Shown: piece by piece, positions 1-7,451 of the stretch
How the letters are laid out: every line of letters starts with the position of its first letter
Position numbering within the stretch: the stretch's first letter is position 1
Origin: an uncultured Muribaculaceae bacterium
GTDB lineage: Bacteria; Bacteroidota; Bacteroidia; Bacteroidales; Muribaculaceae
Direction of reading: 5' to 3'
Assembly (NCBI GenBank): GCA_910588245.1
Contig: CAJUQP010000050.1
Span: 1 to 22,341 of the forward strand
DNA: 22,341 nt
Program-made: the position numbers and the translations under genes
The notes under the pieces: model-generated
Told to the model about the DNA's origin: nothing
Seen by the model: the letters and a program-made list of their open reading frames with translations, nothing else
Databases searched by the model: none

Positions 1-4
1 ATAT

Positions 5-1369
5 TTGAGTATAAAATTATTCAAAAACATTCAACCGTACAAATGTACGACAACCGTAAAAGGAATCCTTCTTCCATTGGCAGCCGCTACTCTGGCGGCG
101 ATCCCCGCATTTGCCAAGGTTCCGGGCTATGCCGATGTCGACACTCATCAGGCCGCCGGCAATTATTATTGCTATCCCTATCTCTACGAAACCCCGCCGG
201 ATCAGACCCCGCCCCCGGCAGGATACGAGCCATTCCACCTCGAGCACTACGGACGCCACGGCAGCCGTTGGCATATCGGCTATAAACTGTTCGACAAGTC
301 GTATAAAATACTCGACAAGGCCAGAAATGTCGGCAAACTGACCCCGCTTGGTGAAAAGACCTATCAGACAATCAAGACCATCCGCGAAGAGGCACACAAA
401 GGTCGCTCCGGTGAACTCTCCGACAAGGGGGCCTGGCAGCATCAGGGCATTGGAAAACGTATGGCGGAGAACTACCCTCAGATCTTCAACACCAACACTA
501 ACCTCGACGCGCGTTCAACGGTTGTCATCAGGTCAATCCTCTCCATGTTCAACGGCCTCAACGGAATCCAGTCTGTAGTACCCGATATCAACATAAAGAC
601 CGACGCCAGCTACGCCGACATGTGGTACATGAACTACGATGACAAGGTGGCCAGGAAACTGCGCAAACATGCAGAGGAGACCGTTGTGAAGGATTTCAAC
701 CGCCGCCACGGCAACAATGGGGAATATCTGTCGAAAATCATCAACGACCCCGTCTATGCGAAAGACAGTATCGGCAAAAGCCTTTACCATTCCCTCCTCA
801 CAGCCCTGCTCAACTGCCAGAGCCATTCCGATCAGCCCTGGCTTGTCGACGAGATCTTCTCTCCCGAAGAGGTAAAAGAGAGATGGCTTCAGAAAAATGT
901 ATATTGGCTCATGCAGGGAGGAAATTCCAAATACACCGGCAACCGTATGCCTTTCTCGCAGTCGAATCTCCTCGAGAATATCATCCTTAGCGCCGACACG
1001 GCAATCAACTCGCAGACTCCGAGCGTAAATCTCCGCTACGGCCACGACACCATCGTCATGCCGCTGACCGCCTTGATGGAACTCGATAATTTCGGCGAGG
1101 AGATGAACGATCTCGAGGCGTTGGCCGACAACGGATGGCACGACTATCTGGTGGTGCCGATGGCAGCCAACATCCAGATGGTGTTCTATCGCCGTCCCGG
1201 CTCCACCGATGCCGACGACGTGCTCGTCAAAGTGCTCCTCAACGAGCGCGAGACAACCCTCCCCGTCGGCCATGTCAGCGGCCCATACTACCGCTGGACC
1301 GACCTTCGCGACTACTATATGAAAAAAATCTCCCCCTACACCACCGGCCCCCTCCTCCAGGAAGACTAA
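5..1369 (+). CDS. Exported histidine acid phosphatase (phytase/MINPP-like)
   Basis: Histidine phosphatase superfamily, clade 2, which removes phosphate from phosphomonoesters such as inositol phosphates by way of a phosphohistidine. The signature RHGSRWH lies at residues 84-90 (nucleophile H85) and the distal acid motif HD at 347-348 inside RYGHDT, which is the order expected for the family. A hydrophobic run at about residues 20-37 ending in AFA looks like a signal peptide, so the enzyme should be periplasmic or surface-exposed. The 454-aa length is near full size. The only start visible is TTG at base 5. The frame is open to the window edge and there is no in-frame ATG before residue 207, so the true start may lie upstream. 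It ends about 55 bp before a GC-rich hairpin. Family assignment is secure; the substrate is inferred. Confidence 0.88.
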   Translation: MSIKLFKNIQPYKCTTTVKGILLPLAAATLAAIPAFAKVPGYADVDTHQAAGNYYCYPYLYETPPDQTPPPAGYEPFHLEHYGRHGSRWHIGYKLFDKSYKILDKARNVGKLTPLGEKTYQTIKTIREEAHKGRSGELSDKGAWQHQGIGKRMAENYPQIFNTNTNLDARSTVVIRSILSMFNGLNGIQSVVPDINIKTDASYADMWYMNYDDKVARKLRKHAEETVVKDFNRRHGNNGEYLSKIINDPVYAKDSIGKSLYHSLLTALLNCQSHSDQPWLVDEIFSPEEVKERWLQKNVYWLMQGGNSKYTGNRMPFSQSNLLENIILSADTAINSQTPSVNLRYGHDTIVMPLTALMELDNFGEEMNDLEALADNGWHDYLVVPMAANIQMVFYRRPGSTDADDVLVKVLLNERETTLPVGHVSGPYYRWTDLRDYYMKKISPYTTGPLLQED

Positions 1370-1423
1370 GTTGTTTAAGGAGAGACTCCCGACCATCCCT
1401 CACGTAAAAACGCCATTCAACAT

Positions 1424-1451
1424 TCCCCGCCCCACACCCTCAAGGCGGGGA
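1424..1451 (+). terminator. Probable terminator hairpin after the phosphatase gene
   Basis: CCCCGCC (1425-1431) pairs with GGCGGGG (1444-1450), extended by a T-A pair, with a loop of about 12 nt. A broken T-rich stretch follows (CTTTT at 1461-1465). The 3' arm is also the beginning of the 27-bp repeat that recurs at 4509. Confidence 0.55.
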
Positions 1452-1469
1452 TATTGGTATCTTTTCAAC
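1443..1469 (+). repeat. 27-bp direct repeat, copy 1 (left edge of protease-serpin islet)
   Basis: A 27-nt segment beginning AGGCGGGGATATTGG and ending CTTTTCAAC is identical, in the same orientation, to 4509-4535. Flanking bases differ on both sides (1442 a versus 4508 g; 1470 c versus 4536 g). This copy carries the 3' arm of an intact hairpin. The two copies bracket the AT-rich C10 protease and serpin genes. Confidence 0.9.
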
Positions 1470-1527
1470 CGTTTTCTTAGAAATTTGGATGCAGATTGCT
1501 CGCAACTTATTATTTTTTACATTTTAT

Positions 1528-1558
1528 TTGTTTTGATAAATATTTTTTATTATATTCG
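1528..1558 (+). promoter_or_regulatory. Putative Bacteroidetes promoter for the C10 protease-serpin unit
   Basis: A TTG at 1528-1530 is followed after 20 bp by TATATTCG (1551-1558), one mismatch from the Bacteroidetes -7 consensus TAnnTTTG. A transcript from here would have a leader of roughly 100 nt before the protease ATG. The region is very AT-rich, so a chance match is possible. Confidence 0.5.
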
Positions 1559-1669
1559 CGCATTGAAGTTATTTTTCGTTTCTCTCTATCCACATCAAAA
1601 GGCACAGTAGCCTTCTGCAAGAAACCGATTTGCCACTTCAATCTCATCATTCAACTAAACCTCTCAATT

Positions 1670-3106
1670 ATGAAAACCAAAATCACATCACTATTGGCAA
1701 TAGCCCTGCTGACAGTATCGTGTCAGAATCTGAATGGACCAGAACCCATTCAGGAAGAGACGTGCATTAGCATCGAAGAACTCACAGGCATCCAACACGA
1801 TATTGCTGTGAACATCCTCTCTTCAAAATTCGGTGGTTATGTTAAAGGAGCAAAGGATACCAGAGCCACAAGCCAATTCTCCATTACCCCCTACATTGAG
1901 GATGGCGACACGTTGCTATATATCGCTCAATACGACAATGGTTGGGAGATTTATTCTGCCAGCCATGCTGCCCCTATGGTACTCTTCTCCTCTGACACTG
2001 GCAAATTCGATATAGATGACAATACACTCATCAGTCCTCTAAAAGATATGATATTAGCCTGTGCGCATAAAATAAAGGAGTTCGTAAATGAAGATAATAA
2101 ATCTGTGAATCCCTCATGGAAAGGAATTGTCCCAACTGATGAAGATTTTGCAAAAGGTACAATATCAGTTTTAAGTGACAATGGAACACGCAAAACAGTC
2201 TATGATGGTGATCTTCCTCCCGGGAATTGGATTCTGATTGAAAATGAAAGGGTAAGTACAAACACATACACATCTCCCAAATTAATTACTACAAAATGGG
2301 GACAGGGTTCACCATGGAATACTTATTCAAAATTAGTCTATAATACAGAGACTAAAAATAACACGAAGGCACCTGCGGGATGTGCGCCTGTTGCATTATC
2401 TCAGTATATGTATTTTACTCATTTCAAAGACAATACACCCACATATGCCGTTACAAACGCCACTGCCATATCTGATGGAAAAGATTATACATTTTGGGGA
2501 AGCAGCGCAACGATTTGGGAAAGTATGGCCAAATGGGATTTCTTTCCGGGCACTGATAAAACGGCTCTACTAATTGGAGATATCGGTAGAAAACTCAATT
2601 GCATCTACAACTATAATAAAACCAGTGCATACCATAGCGATTGCCTTACCCTCCTTAAATCAGTTTATGGGTTAGATTTCGCAATTGAACCATTTTCAAT
2701 AAATAAACTAATTACTTCTATAGATAATGGATACCCATTATTAACATCAGCTTATTCTAACAAAAAAGCTAATGGAGTAAGTAAACCCATATCAGGTCAC
2801 CTATTCTTGATAGATCAATATCAAATAAAAACAGACACCATAAGAGATTTATATGCTCTTGTAAGATCTCCTCTTCCAGCAGGGACAATTGACAGATGGG
2901 AACATGACTTCGTAGATCCTGACGGAAATGTCATCAAATACGCATACACAAAGGAAGTCTTTTGGGAGTCCTGCTCCAAACAAGTTTCAATGAATTGGGG
3001 GCATGACGGAACATACGACAATGTATTCCACTACTATCTTGGAGATTGGATATGCGGGAGTTCGAATTACAATCTCGATCATGAAATATTCGTTCGGCAA
3101 CAATAA
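1670..3106 (+). CDS. Secreted C10-family (streptopain-like) cysteine protease, lipoprotein
   Basis: 478-aa protein of peptidase family C10, the family of SpeB and the Bacteroides Bfp proteases. The mature-domain opening with the oxyanion-hole glutamine is visible (WGQGSPWN, W210 and Q212), then the nucleophile in GCAPVALSQ (C238), the general-base histidine in GHLFLIDQY (H377), and the downstream NWG (N442-W443). The ATG at 1670 was chosen because it begins a lipoprotein signal (hydrophobic run ending TVSC, C18); the frame is open further upstream but that part lacks signal character. About 190 residues before the catalytic core probably form a propeptide. No T9SS C-terminal domain was recognised. 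The gene is clearly AT-richer than its neighbours: bases 2701-2760 contain 14 G+C of 60. The serpin follows after 59 bp on the same strand, so co-transcription is likely. The WGHDG motif differs from the usual WGWGG. Confidence 0.82.
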   Translation: MKTKITSLLAIALLTVSCQNLNGPEPIQEETCISIEELTGIQHDIAVNILSSKFGGYVKGAKDTRATSQFSITPYIEDGDTLLYIAQYDNGWEIYSASHAAPMVLFSSDTGKFDIDDNTLISPLKDMILACAHKIKEFVNEDNKSVNPSWKGIVPTDEDFAKGTISVLSDNGTRKTVYDGDLPPGNWILIENERVSTNTYTSPKLITTKWGQGSPWNTYSKLVYNTETKNNTKAPAGCAPVALSQYMYFTHFKDNTPTYAVTNATAISDGKDYTFWGSSATIWESMAKWDFFPGTDKTALLIGDIGRKLNCIYNYNKTSAYHSDCLTLLKSVYGLDFAIEPFSINKLITSIDNGYPLLTSAYSNKKANGVSKPISGHLFLIDQYQIKTDTIRDLYALVRSPLPAGTIDRWEHDFVDPDGNVIKYAYTKEVFWESCSKQVSMNWGHDGTYDNVFHYYLGDWICGSSNYNLDHEIFVRQQ

Positions 3107-3165
3107 CAAAAGGTTATCGGTATTGAATTCAATTAAATAATGACTCACCCATAAAATCATAAATT

Positions 3166-4431
3166 ATGAATACTAAGAATCACATCTTATTCCTTATATC
3201 GCTGACTGCTATAGCGACATCATTTTCATCATGTTTATCTGACAACGATAATCCAGATACAAATCTGCGAGAAGAGAGAAAAGAGATTGTTCTTTCAGGC
3301 GAAACCAGAGCAACTGCCAAGAAACTTGAGAATTTCTATCTCCATTTCACAACAGATATGACCGAATACACCTTATCTTCCTCCTCAGAAAAAAGCAAGA
3401 ATGTTGTCGTATCGCCATTGTCGGCAGCCATGGTGTTGGGAATGACAGCGAATGGGATAACAGGCGATACCCAACAAAAATTAATTGATTACCTTGGCAT
3501 CGACAACATTTCCTCGATCAATGCACTTTGCGAGATGCTTCTTACTCATCTTCCGGAAGCAGACAAGATGGCGGAAATATATCTTGCCAATTCATTGTGG
3601 CTCAACAGTGCCTACAAGCTATCACTGACTCCCGAATTCTCCCAAGTCATATCAGGCAAATACTCCGGATTAACTTTTTCCTACGATTTCGGAGCGGATA
3701 ATGAACAAGCTAAGAACGCGATCAACTCATGGTGTGAGGAATCCTCACATGGAATGATCAGAAACTATCTGGCCGATCTCTCCCAGGAGTTGCTTTTCAT
3801 ATTATTAAATTCCACATACTTCAAGGCTCCATGGGGCGACGATATATTTTCTGAGACAGGCACTAAACAGGGTCACTTCAATGGAGCAAACGGTATTTCT
3901 GAGGTGATGATGATGCACGGAAATATTGACATGACTTATGTGGCTCACAATAATGACTTCGAGAAATTTTCAATTCCCTTTGGCAACTCAGCTTTCAATC
4001 TTGAAATCATTCTTCCAGGCAAAGATTTGTCTGTTGCAGAGGCATGCAGTAAGCTTACTTCAGAGAATATCGAGGCTCTTGACCATTCCAAGGAACCTTG
4101 TGAACTTACCATCCTCATGCCGAAATTCAAGACTGAATGCAAATCCGACATCACAAAAATGCTGGAAGCCCTTTATCCGGGTATGCTTGCCGATTCCGAA
4201 TTCGATATGTTTGAACCGAAAGCAAGCGGCACTCTACGATTCAAACAGGCAACCGCTATAAATATTGATGAAAATGGAGTGGAAGCCGGGGTTGTATCTT
4301 CCGCCGACGGATCTCTTTCCGCACCGTATTACAAACCATATACAGTCACAGTAGACCGGCCATTCTTTTTCTTCATAACAGAATACAGCACAGGAGCATG
4401 TATTCTCTCCGGACTTATAGCCGATATCTGA
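3166..4431 (+). CDS. Serpin-family protease inhibitor, lipoprotein
   Basis: 421-aa serpin. N-terminal lipoprotein signal ends SFSSC (C23), so it is probably membrane-anchored outside the cytoplasm. Family landmarks are NSLWLNS, NSTYFKAPWGDDIF, and the C-terminal stretch DRPFFFFITEYSTG followed by ILSG. The reactive-centre hinge begins at E369 (the P17 equivalent, counted against alpha-1-antitrypsin from memory) with small residues ENGVEAGVV. This is compatible with loop insertion and hence an inhibitory serpin. The loop appears three residues longer than in alpha-1-antitrypsin, so P1 cannot be fixed; it falls somewhere in SLSAPYY. Position directly behind a C10 cysteine protease suggests it controls that enzyme or protects the cell from host proteases, but the target is inference. 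A strong terminator follows. Confidence 0.92.
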   Translation: MNTKNHILFLISLTAIATSFSSCLSDNDNPDTNLREERKEIVLSGETRATAKKLENFYLHFTTDMTEYTLSSSSEKSKNVVVSPLSAAMVLGMTANGITGDTQQKLIDYLGIDNISSINALCEMLLTHLPEADKMAEIYLANSLWLNSAYKLSLTPEFSQVISGKYSGLTFSYDFGADNEQAKNAINSWCEESSHGMIRNYLADLSQELLFILLNSTYFKAPWGDDIFSETGTKQGHFNGANGISEVMMMHGNIDMTYVAHNNDFEKFSIPFGNSAFNLEIILPGKDLSVAEACSKLTSENIEALDHSKEPCELTILMPKFKTECKSDITKMLEALYPGMLADSEFDMFEPKASGTLRFKQATAINIDENGVEAGVVSSADGSLSAPYYKPYTVTVDRPFFFFITEYSTGACILSGLIADI

Positions 4432-4461
4432 TAATTTTGTAAATTCAGCGGCAATAAAACT

Positions 4462-4504
4462 TTAGCGGGCAGGCGTCAAAATATCGTCTACCCGCTAAGA
4501 TTTT
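4462..4504 (+). terminator. Rho-independent terminator after the serpin gene
   Basis: TTAGCGGG (4462-4469) pairs with CCCGCTAA (4491-4498). A single mismatch leads to an inner stem AGGCG (4471-4475)/CGTCT (4485-4489), followed by TTTT at 4501-4504. Confidence 0.75.
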
Positions 4505-4508
4505 AAAG

Positions 4509-4535
4509 AGGCGGGGATATTGGTATCTTTTCAAC
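4509..4535 (+). repeat. 27-bp direct repeat, copy 2 (right edge of protease-serpin islet)
   Basis: Identical to 1443-1469. Here the GGCGGGG arm has no CCCCGCC partner upstream, so it looks like an orphan half of the hairpin that is intact at the first copy. It lies just after the serpin terminator and about 35 bp before the -7 element of the DUF3737 gene. Confidence 0.9.
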
Positions 4536-4569
4536 GATTTCGGGTAATCGGAGTTGGGAGGATTTTTCG

Positions 4570-4577
4570 TAATTTTG
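4570..4577 (+). promoter_or_regulatory. Putative -7 element for the DUF3737-MATE operon
   Basis: TAATTTTG followed by C is a perfect TAnnTTTG match about 20 bp before the chosen ATG. No TTG lies at the ideal -33 spacing; the nearest (4554-4556) gives only 13 bp, so only the -7 half is well supported. Confidence 0.5.
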
Positions 4578-4597
4578 CAAGCGAAAACCAAAGGAAA

Positions 4598-5458
4598 ATG
4601 CAAATGGAAAATATGAAGGAAGTGCGCGGAGCCGAATTCGGAGGCGAACGCGCTCTCTTCGGAGTCAAGAATGTGAAACTGATCGACTGTGTGTTCCATT
4701 CGGGAGAGTCCGCATTGAAGCACTCTGCCGACATCGTGGCCGAGCACTGCCGCTTCGAAGGGAGATATCCTTTCTGGCACACGGAGAATTTCCGCATAGA
4801 CGACTGCGTGTTCACAGTCGACAGCCGCGCCCCGCTGTGGTATTCCAACCATCTCGTGATGAGACGCACGCATATAGACGCGCCGAAGATGTTCCGCGAG
4901 ATGAAAGACCTCTATCTCGAGGACGTCAAGATACCGGAAGCGGTAGAGACATTCTGGCACTGCCACGGCGTGAAACTCCGCAACGTGGAGATCGCCAAGG
5001 CCGACAATGTCTTCAAAGATTGCACGGATATAGACATCGACGGCTATCGCCATCAGGGGAAATACGCATTCCAGTATTGCAAGGACATAGTGATACGCAA
5101 CGCGGTGCTCGACACCAAAGACGCATTCTGGGAGACGGAGAACGTGACGATCTACGACTCGGAGATCAACGGCGAATATCTCGGCTGGCATTCGCGCAAC
5201 CTGCGCCTGATACGCTGCCGCATCAACGGCACTCAACCCCTATGCTACGCCGAAGGGCTCGTGCTCGAGGACTGCGAGATGGGTCCACAGTGCGACTTAG
5301 CGTTTGAGGAATCGGAGGTGGAGGCCACGGTGACCTCATCGATAGTCAGCGTGAAGAACCCGACCACAGGCCATATCCGCGCACTGGCCATCGGCGAGGT
5401 GATCATCGACAAAAACGTCAGCGCACCTGCCGACTGCGTGATCGAGACAGAACTTTGA
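4598..5458 (+). CDS. DUF3737 family protein (parallel beta-helix-like)
   Basis: 286-aa protein recognised as DUF3737 from its repetitive pattern: GERALFG, then short repeating units with hydrophobic and cysteine steps such as IDCVF and IDDCVF, then APKMFR, KDAFWE, GEYLGWHSRNL and VKNPTTGHIRA near the end. The regular spacing suggests a right-handed beta-helix. There is no signal peptide or membrane segment, so it is probably cytoplasmic. The ATG at 4598 is chosen because AAGGA (4591-4595) lies just upstream and a -7 element lies before it; an ATG two codons later is an alternative. The longer frame starting at 4520 would begin upstream of the promoter. Biochemical role is unknown. A MATE exporter gene follows after 26 bp, suggesting an operon. 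Confidence 0.85.
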   Translation: MQMENMKEVRGAEFGGERALFGVKNVKLIDCVFHSGESALKHSADIVAEHCRFEGRYPFWHTENFRIDDCVFTVDSRAPLWYSNHLVMRRTHIDAPKMFREMKDLYLEDVKIPEAVETFWHCHGVKLRNVEIAKADNVFKDCTDIDIDGYRHQGKYAFQYCKDIVIRNAVLDTKDAFWETENVTIYDSEINGEYLGWHSRNLRLIRCRINGTQPLCYAEGLVLEDCEMGPQCDLAFEESEVEATVTSSIVSVKNPTTGHIRALAIGEVIIDKNVSAPADCVIETEL

Positions 5459-5484
5459 CTTTTTAAGCCGGGACAACGACTTCC

Positions 5485-6924
5485 ATGCTTGAACTGATCC
5501 AGAGCGGAGCACCGATAAGCTTCCGTCAGCGGCTGATGCTGACGGCCCAGCTGTCGTGGCCCTCCATCCTGGCTCAGTTGTCGAGCATACTGATGCAATA
5601 TATCGACGCCGCGATGGTGGGACGTCTCGGCGCCGACGACAGCGCCGCGGTCGGTCTTGTGTCGACGAGCCTATGGCTCTTCTGGGGAATCTGCTCCGCG
5701 GCGATGGTGGGATTTTCCGTGCAGGTCGCCCACCGGATCGGCGCCGCCGACTATAGCGCGGCCCGCGGAGTGATACGCCAGGGGCTTGTGGCGGCTTTCC
5801 TCTTCGGCACTTTCATGGCTCTGGCCGGAATATCGATCTCAGGTCCTCTGCCGGAATGGCTCGGAGGGGAAGATGCCATCCGCGGGCATGCCTCTGTCTA
5901 CTTCCTTGTATTCGTGGCCGCCCTACCCTTGCTCACCCTCAATTATCTCGGCAACGCCGTGCTCCGCGCTTCAGGCAACATGAAGACAGCGGGAGCACTC
6001 AATATCCTTATGTGCGCCCTCGATGTAGTATTCAATTTCTTCCTGATCTTCCCCTCGCGCACCCTTGAAGTCGCGGGAATCGGCATGCACATTCCCGGCG
6101 CCGGACTGGGCGTCTTGGGAGCGGCACTCGGCACGGTTTGCGCGGAGGCGGTGACGATGTCGCTGGCGCTCTGGCAGATGTGCTGGAGGCAGAAAGAATT
6201 AGCGATATTCGGACGGCGGGGGCGTGAGAACATGCGCTCGACTCATGAAGTGAATGAGCCGCGGGCTTTCCTCCCTACGGGTGTTGTGCTGCGCAACGCC
6301 CTGAAAGTGTCGGCACCGATGACGCTCGAGCACGGGGTGATCTGCGGCGCCCAGATCATGGTGACGGTCATCGTAGCCCCGCTTGGAGTCATGGCCATAG
6401 CCGCCAATTCCTTCGCCGTGACGGCGGAAGCATTGTGCTACATGCCGGGCTATGGCATAGGCGACGCGGCGAGCACGCTCGTGGGCCAGAGCTACGGCGC
6501 GCGACGCAAGGATCTCGCCCGGCAGTTCGGATATATGACCGTGGGGCTCGGCATGATAGTGATGACGGTGATGGGTGTGGTGATGTGGATATGCGCACCT
6601 GCGGTCATGGAGATGTTCTCGCCAGTGAAGGAGATACAGGAACTCGGCGTGTCGGCCCTGAGGATCGAGGCATGGGCCGAACCGATGTTCGCGGCCTCGA
6701 TCGTGGCCTACGGTGTGATGGTGGGTGTGGGCGACACGATAGTGCCCGCGGCAATGAACTTCGGGAGCATCTGGCTGGTCAGATTGCCGATTGCGGCGCT
6801 TCTCGCCCCCACGATGGGACTCAACGGCGTGTGGCTCGCGATGTGCATAGAGCTGTGCTGCCGCGGGGGCATATTCCTATGGCGCCTGCTCAGCGGAGTG
6901 TGGCTGAACCACGGACTGCGGTGA
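5485..6924 (+). CDS. MATE family multidrug/cation exporter
   Basis: 479-aa polytopic inner-membrane protein with about 12 hydrophobic segments in two similar halves, as in MATE/NorM exporters, which expel drugs or metabolites in exchange for Na+ or H+. Family features include the first-half stretch SWPSILAQLSSILMQYIDAA followed by MVGRLG, the LRASGNMKTA segment, and GDAASTLVGQSYGARR in the second half. A charged loop at about residues 225-265 separates the halves. Codon use is GC-rich like the DUF3737 gene, which ends 26 bp upstream; the two are probably one transcription unit. No terminator is visible downstream, where low-complexity repeats begin at once. The substrate cannot be predicted from sequence. 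Confidence 0.93.
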   Translation: MLELIQSGAPISFRQRLMLTAQLSWPSILAQLSSILMQYIDAAMVGRLGADDSAAVGLVSTSLWLFWGICSAAMVGFSVQVAHRIGAADYSAARGVIRQGLVAAFLFGTFMALAGISISGPLPEWLGGEDAIRGHASVYFLVFVAALPLLTLNYLGNAVLRASGNMKTAGALNILMCALDVVFNFFLIFPSRTLEVAGIGMHIPGAGLGVLGAALGTVCAEAVTMSLALWQMCWRQKELAIFGRRGRENMRSTHEVNEPRAFLPTGVVLRNALKVSAPMTLEHGVICGAQIMVTVIVAPLGVMAIAANSFAVTAEALCYMPGYGIGDAASTLVGQSYGARRKDLARQFGYMTVGLGMIVMTVMGVVMWICAPAVMEMFSPVKEIQELGVSALRIEAWAEPMFAASIVAYGVMVGVGDTIVPAAMNFGSIWLVRLPIAALLAPTMGLNGVWLAMCIELCCRGGIFLWRLLSGVWLNHGLR

Positions 6925-6925
6925 A

Positions 6926-6961
6926 TAATTTTGAATGTTGAATTTTGAATTTTGAATTATG
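6926..6961. repeat. Bacteroidales low-complexity intergenic repeat (TTTTGAATGTTGAA type), copy 1
   Basis: Tandem iterations of TTGAATT/TTGAATG units directly after the MATE stop. The same units recur in the same orientation at 7394-7431, on the other side of the small membrane-protein gene. Confidence 0.8.
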
Positions 6962-6966
6962 AGGGG

Positions 6967-7024
6967 GTTGTCCGTTATCCGTTTTCAGTTGTCTGTTTTC
7001 AGTTTTCCGTTATTGGTTATTGGG
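6967..7024. repeat. Degenerate tandem repeat of GTTNTCCGTTTTCAG units
   Basis: Imperfect repetitions of GTTGTCCGTTATCC, GTTTTCAGTTGTCT and GTTTTCAGTTTTCC run into TTATTGGTTATTGGG. The last part overlaps the 3' end of the minus-strand small membrane-protein gene, so its C-terminal residues (PNNQ) are encoded by repeat sequence. Confidence 0.7.
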
Positions 7025-7393
7025 TGAGGGGAAGGCATCGCGGAGGCTGCGGACTCCATCCCAAAGGATGAATATGGCCAATATCGCGGCCATTATCGCT
7101 CCTCCGATGAGGTAGACCCAGAATATGAGCAGGAGTCGTGTGCACGACTCCATAACGATACGGGGGCGCGGGGGCATTTCCCTGAGGGGTTTACCGGTGG
7201 CTATCATATATGTACACCAAGCAAGCCAAGCAAAGATAAGGATACCGGCCGCAATACCGACACCTATCTCCATATCCGAAGAAACAAACATCCCATTTTT
7301 CGCAAGGCCCATGGTGACAAGCACGCATGTTATTACTAATAACGCGATCTCACTGAATGTGCTGTTGAAGACTGTCTTGATACGAGCTCTCAT
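7010..7393 (-). CDS. Small three-helix membrane protein, unknown function
   Basis: 127 aa, starting at MRARIKTVF (ATG at 7393). The frame stays open to 7522, but the extra N-terminal part reads through the TTTTGAATGTTGAA repeat (giving KIQHSKFNIQNS) and overlaps the 3' end of porQ, so it is rejected as coding. Three hydrophobic stretches are visible at about residues 15-31, 45-66 and 86-111, with a proline-rich linker (MPPRPR) between the second and third. The last residues derive from a repeat. Repeats on both sides make this an isolated islet-like gene. I do not recognise the family. That it is a real gene is likely from the coherent membrane pattern, not certain. Confidence 0.6.
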   Translation of the reverse strand: MRARIKTVFNSTFSEIALLVITCVLVTMGLAKNGMFVSSDMEIGVGIAAGILIFAWLAWCTYMIATGKPLREMPPRPRIVMESCTRLLLIFWVYLIGGAIMAAILAIFILWDGVRSLRDAFPSPNNQ

Positions 7394-7431
7394 AGAATTT
7401 TGAATGTTGAATTTTGAATGTTGAATTTTAA
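7394..7431. repeat. Bacteroidales low-complexity intergenic repeat, copy 2
   Basis: AGAATTTTGAATGTTGAA units repeated, abutting the start codon of the small membrane-protein gene. Same orientation and unit as 6926-6961. Confidence 0.8.
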
Positions 7432-7451
7432 GCGGGAAGTGGGTGGGGGTC

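Noticed and set aside
533..1396. 287-codon minus-strand frame over the phosphatase gene
   Set aside because: Antisense to a gene with intact catalytic motifs; no recognisable domain.
1443..4535. Flanking 27-bp repeats considered as transposon ends or target-site duplications
   Set aside because: They are direct rather than inverted, longer than usual target duplications, and no transposase lies between them; recombinational insertion is kept only as a hypothesis.
4445..5236. 263-codon minus-strand frame over the DUF3737 gene
   Set aside because: Antisense shadow produced by the repetitive codon pattern of the beta-helix gene.
6926..7024. Repeat array considered as a CRISPR
   Set aside because: Units are short, contiguous and degenerate with no spacers, and no cas genes are present.
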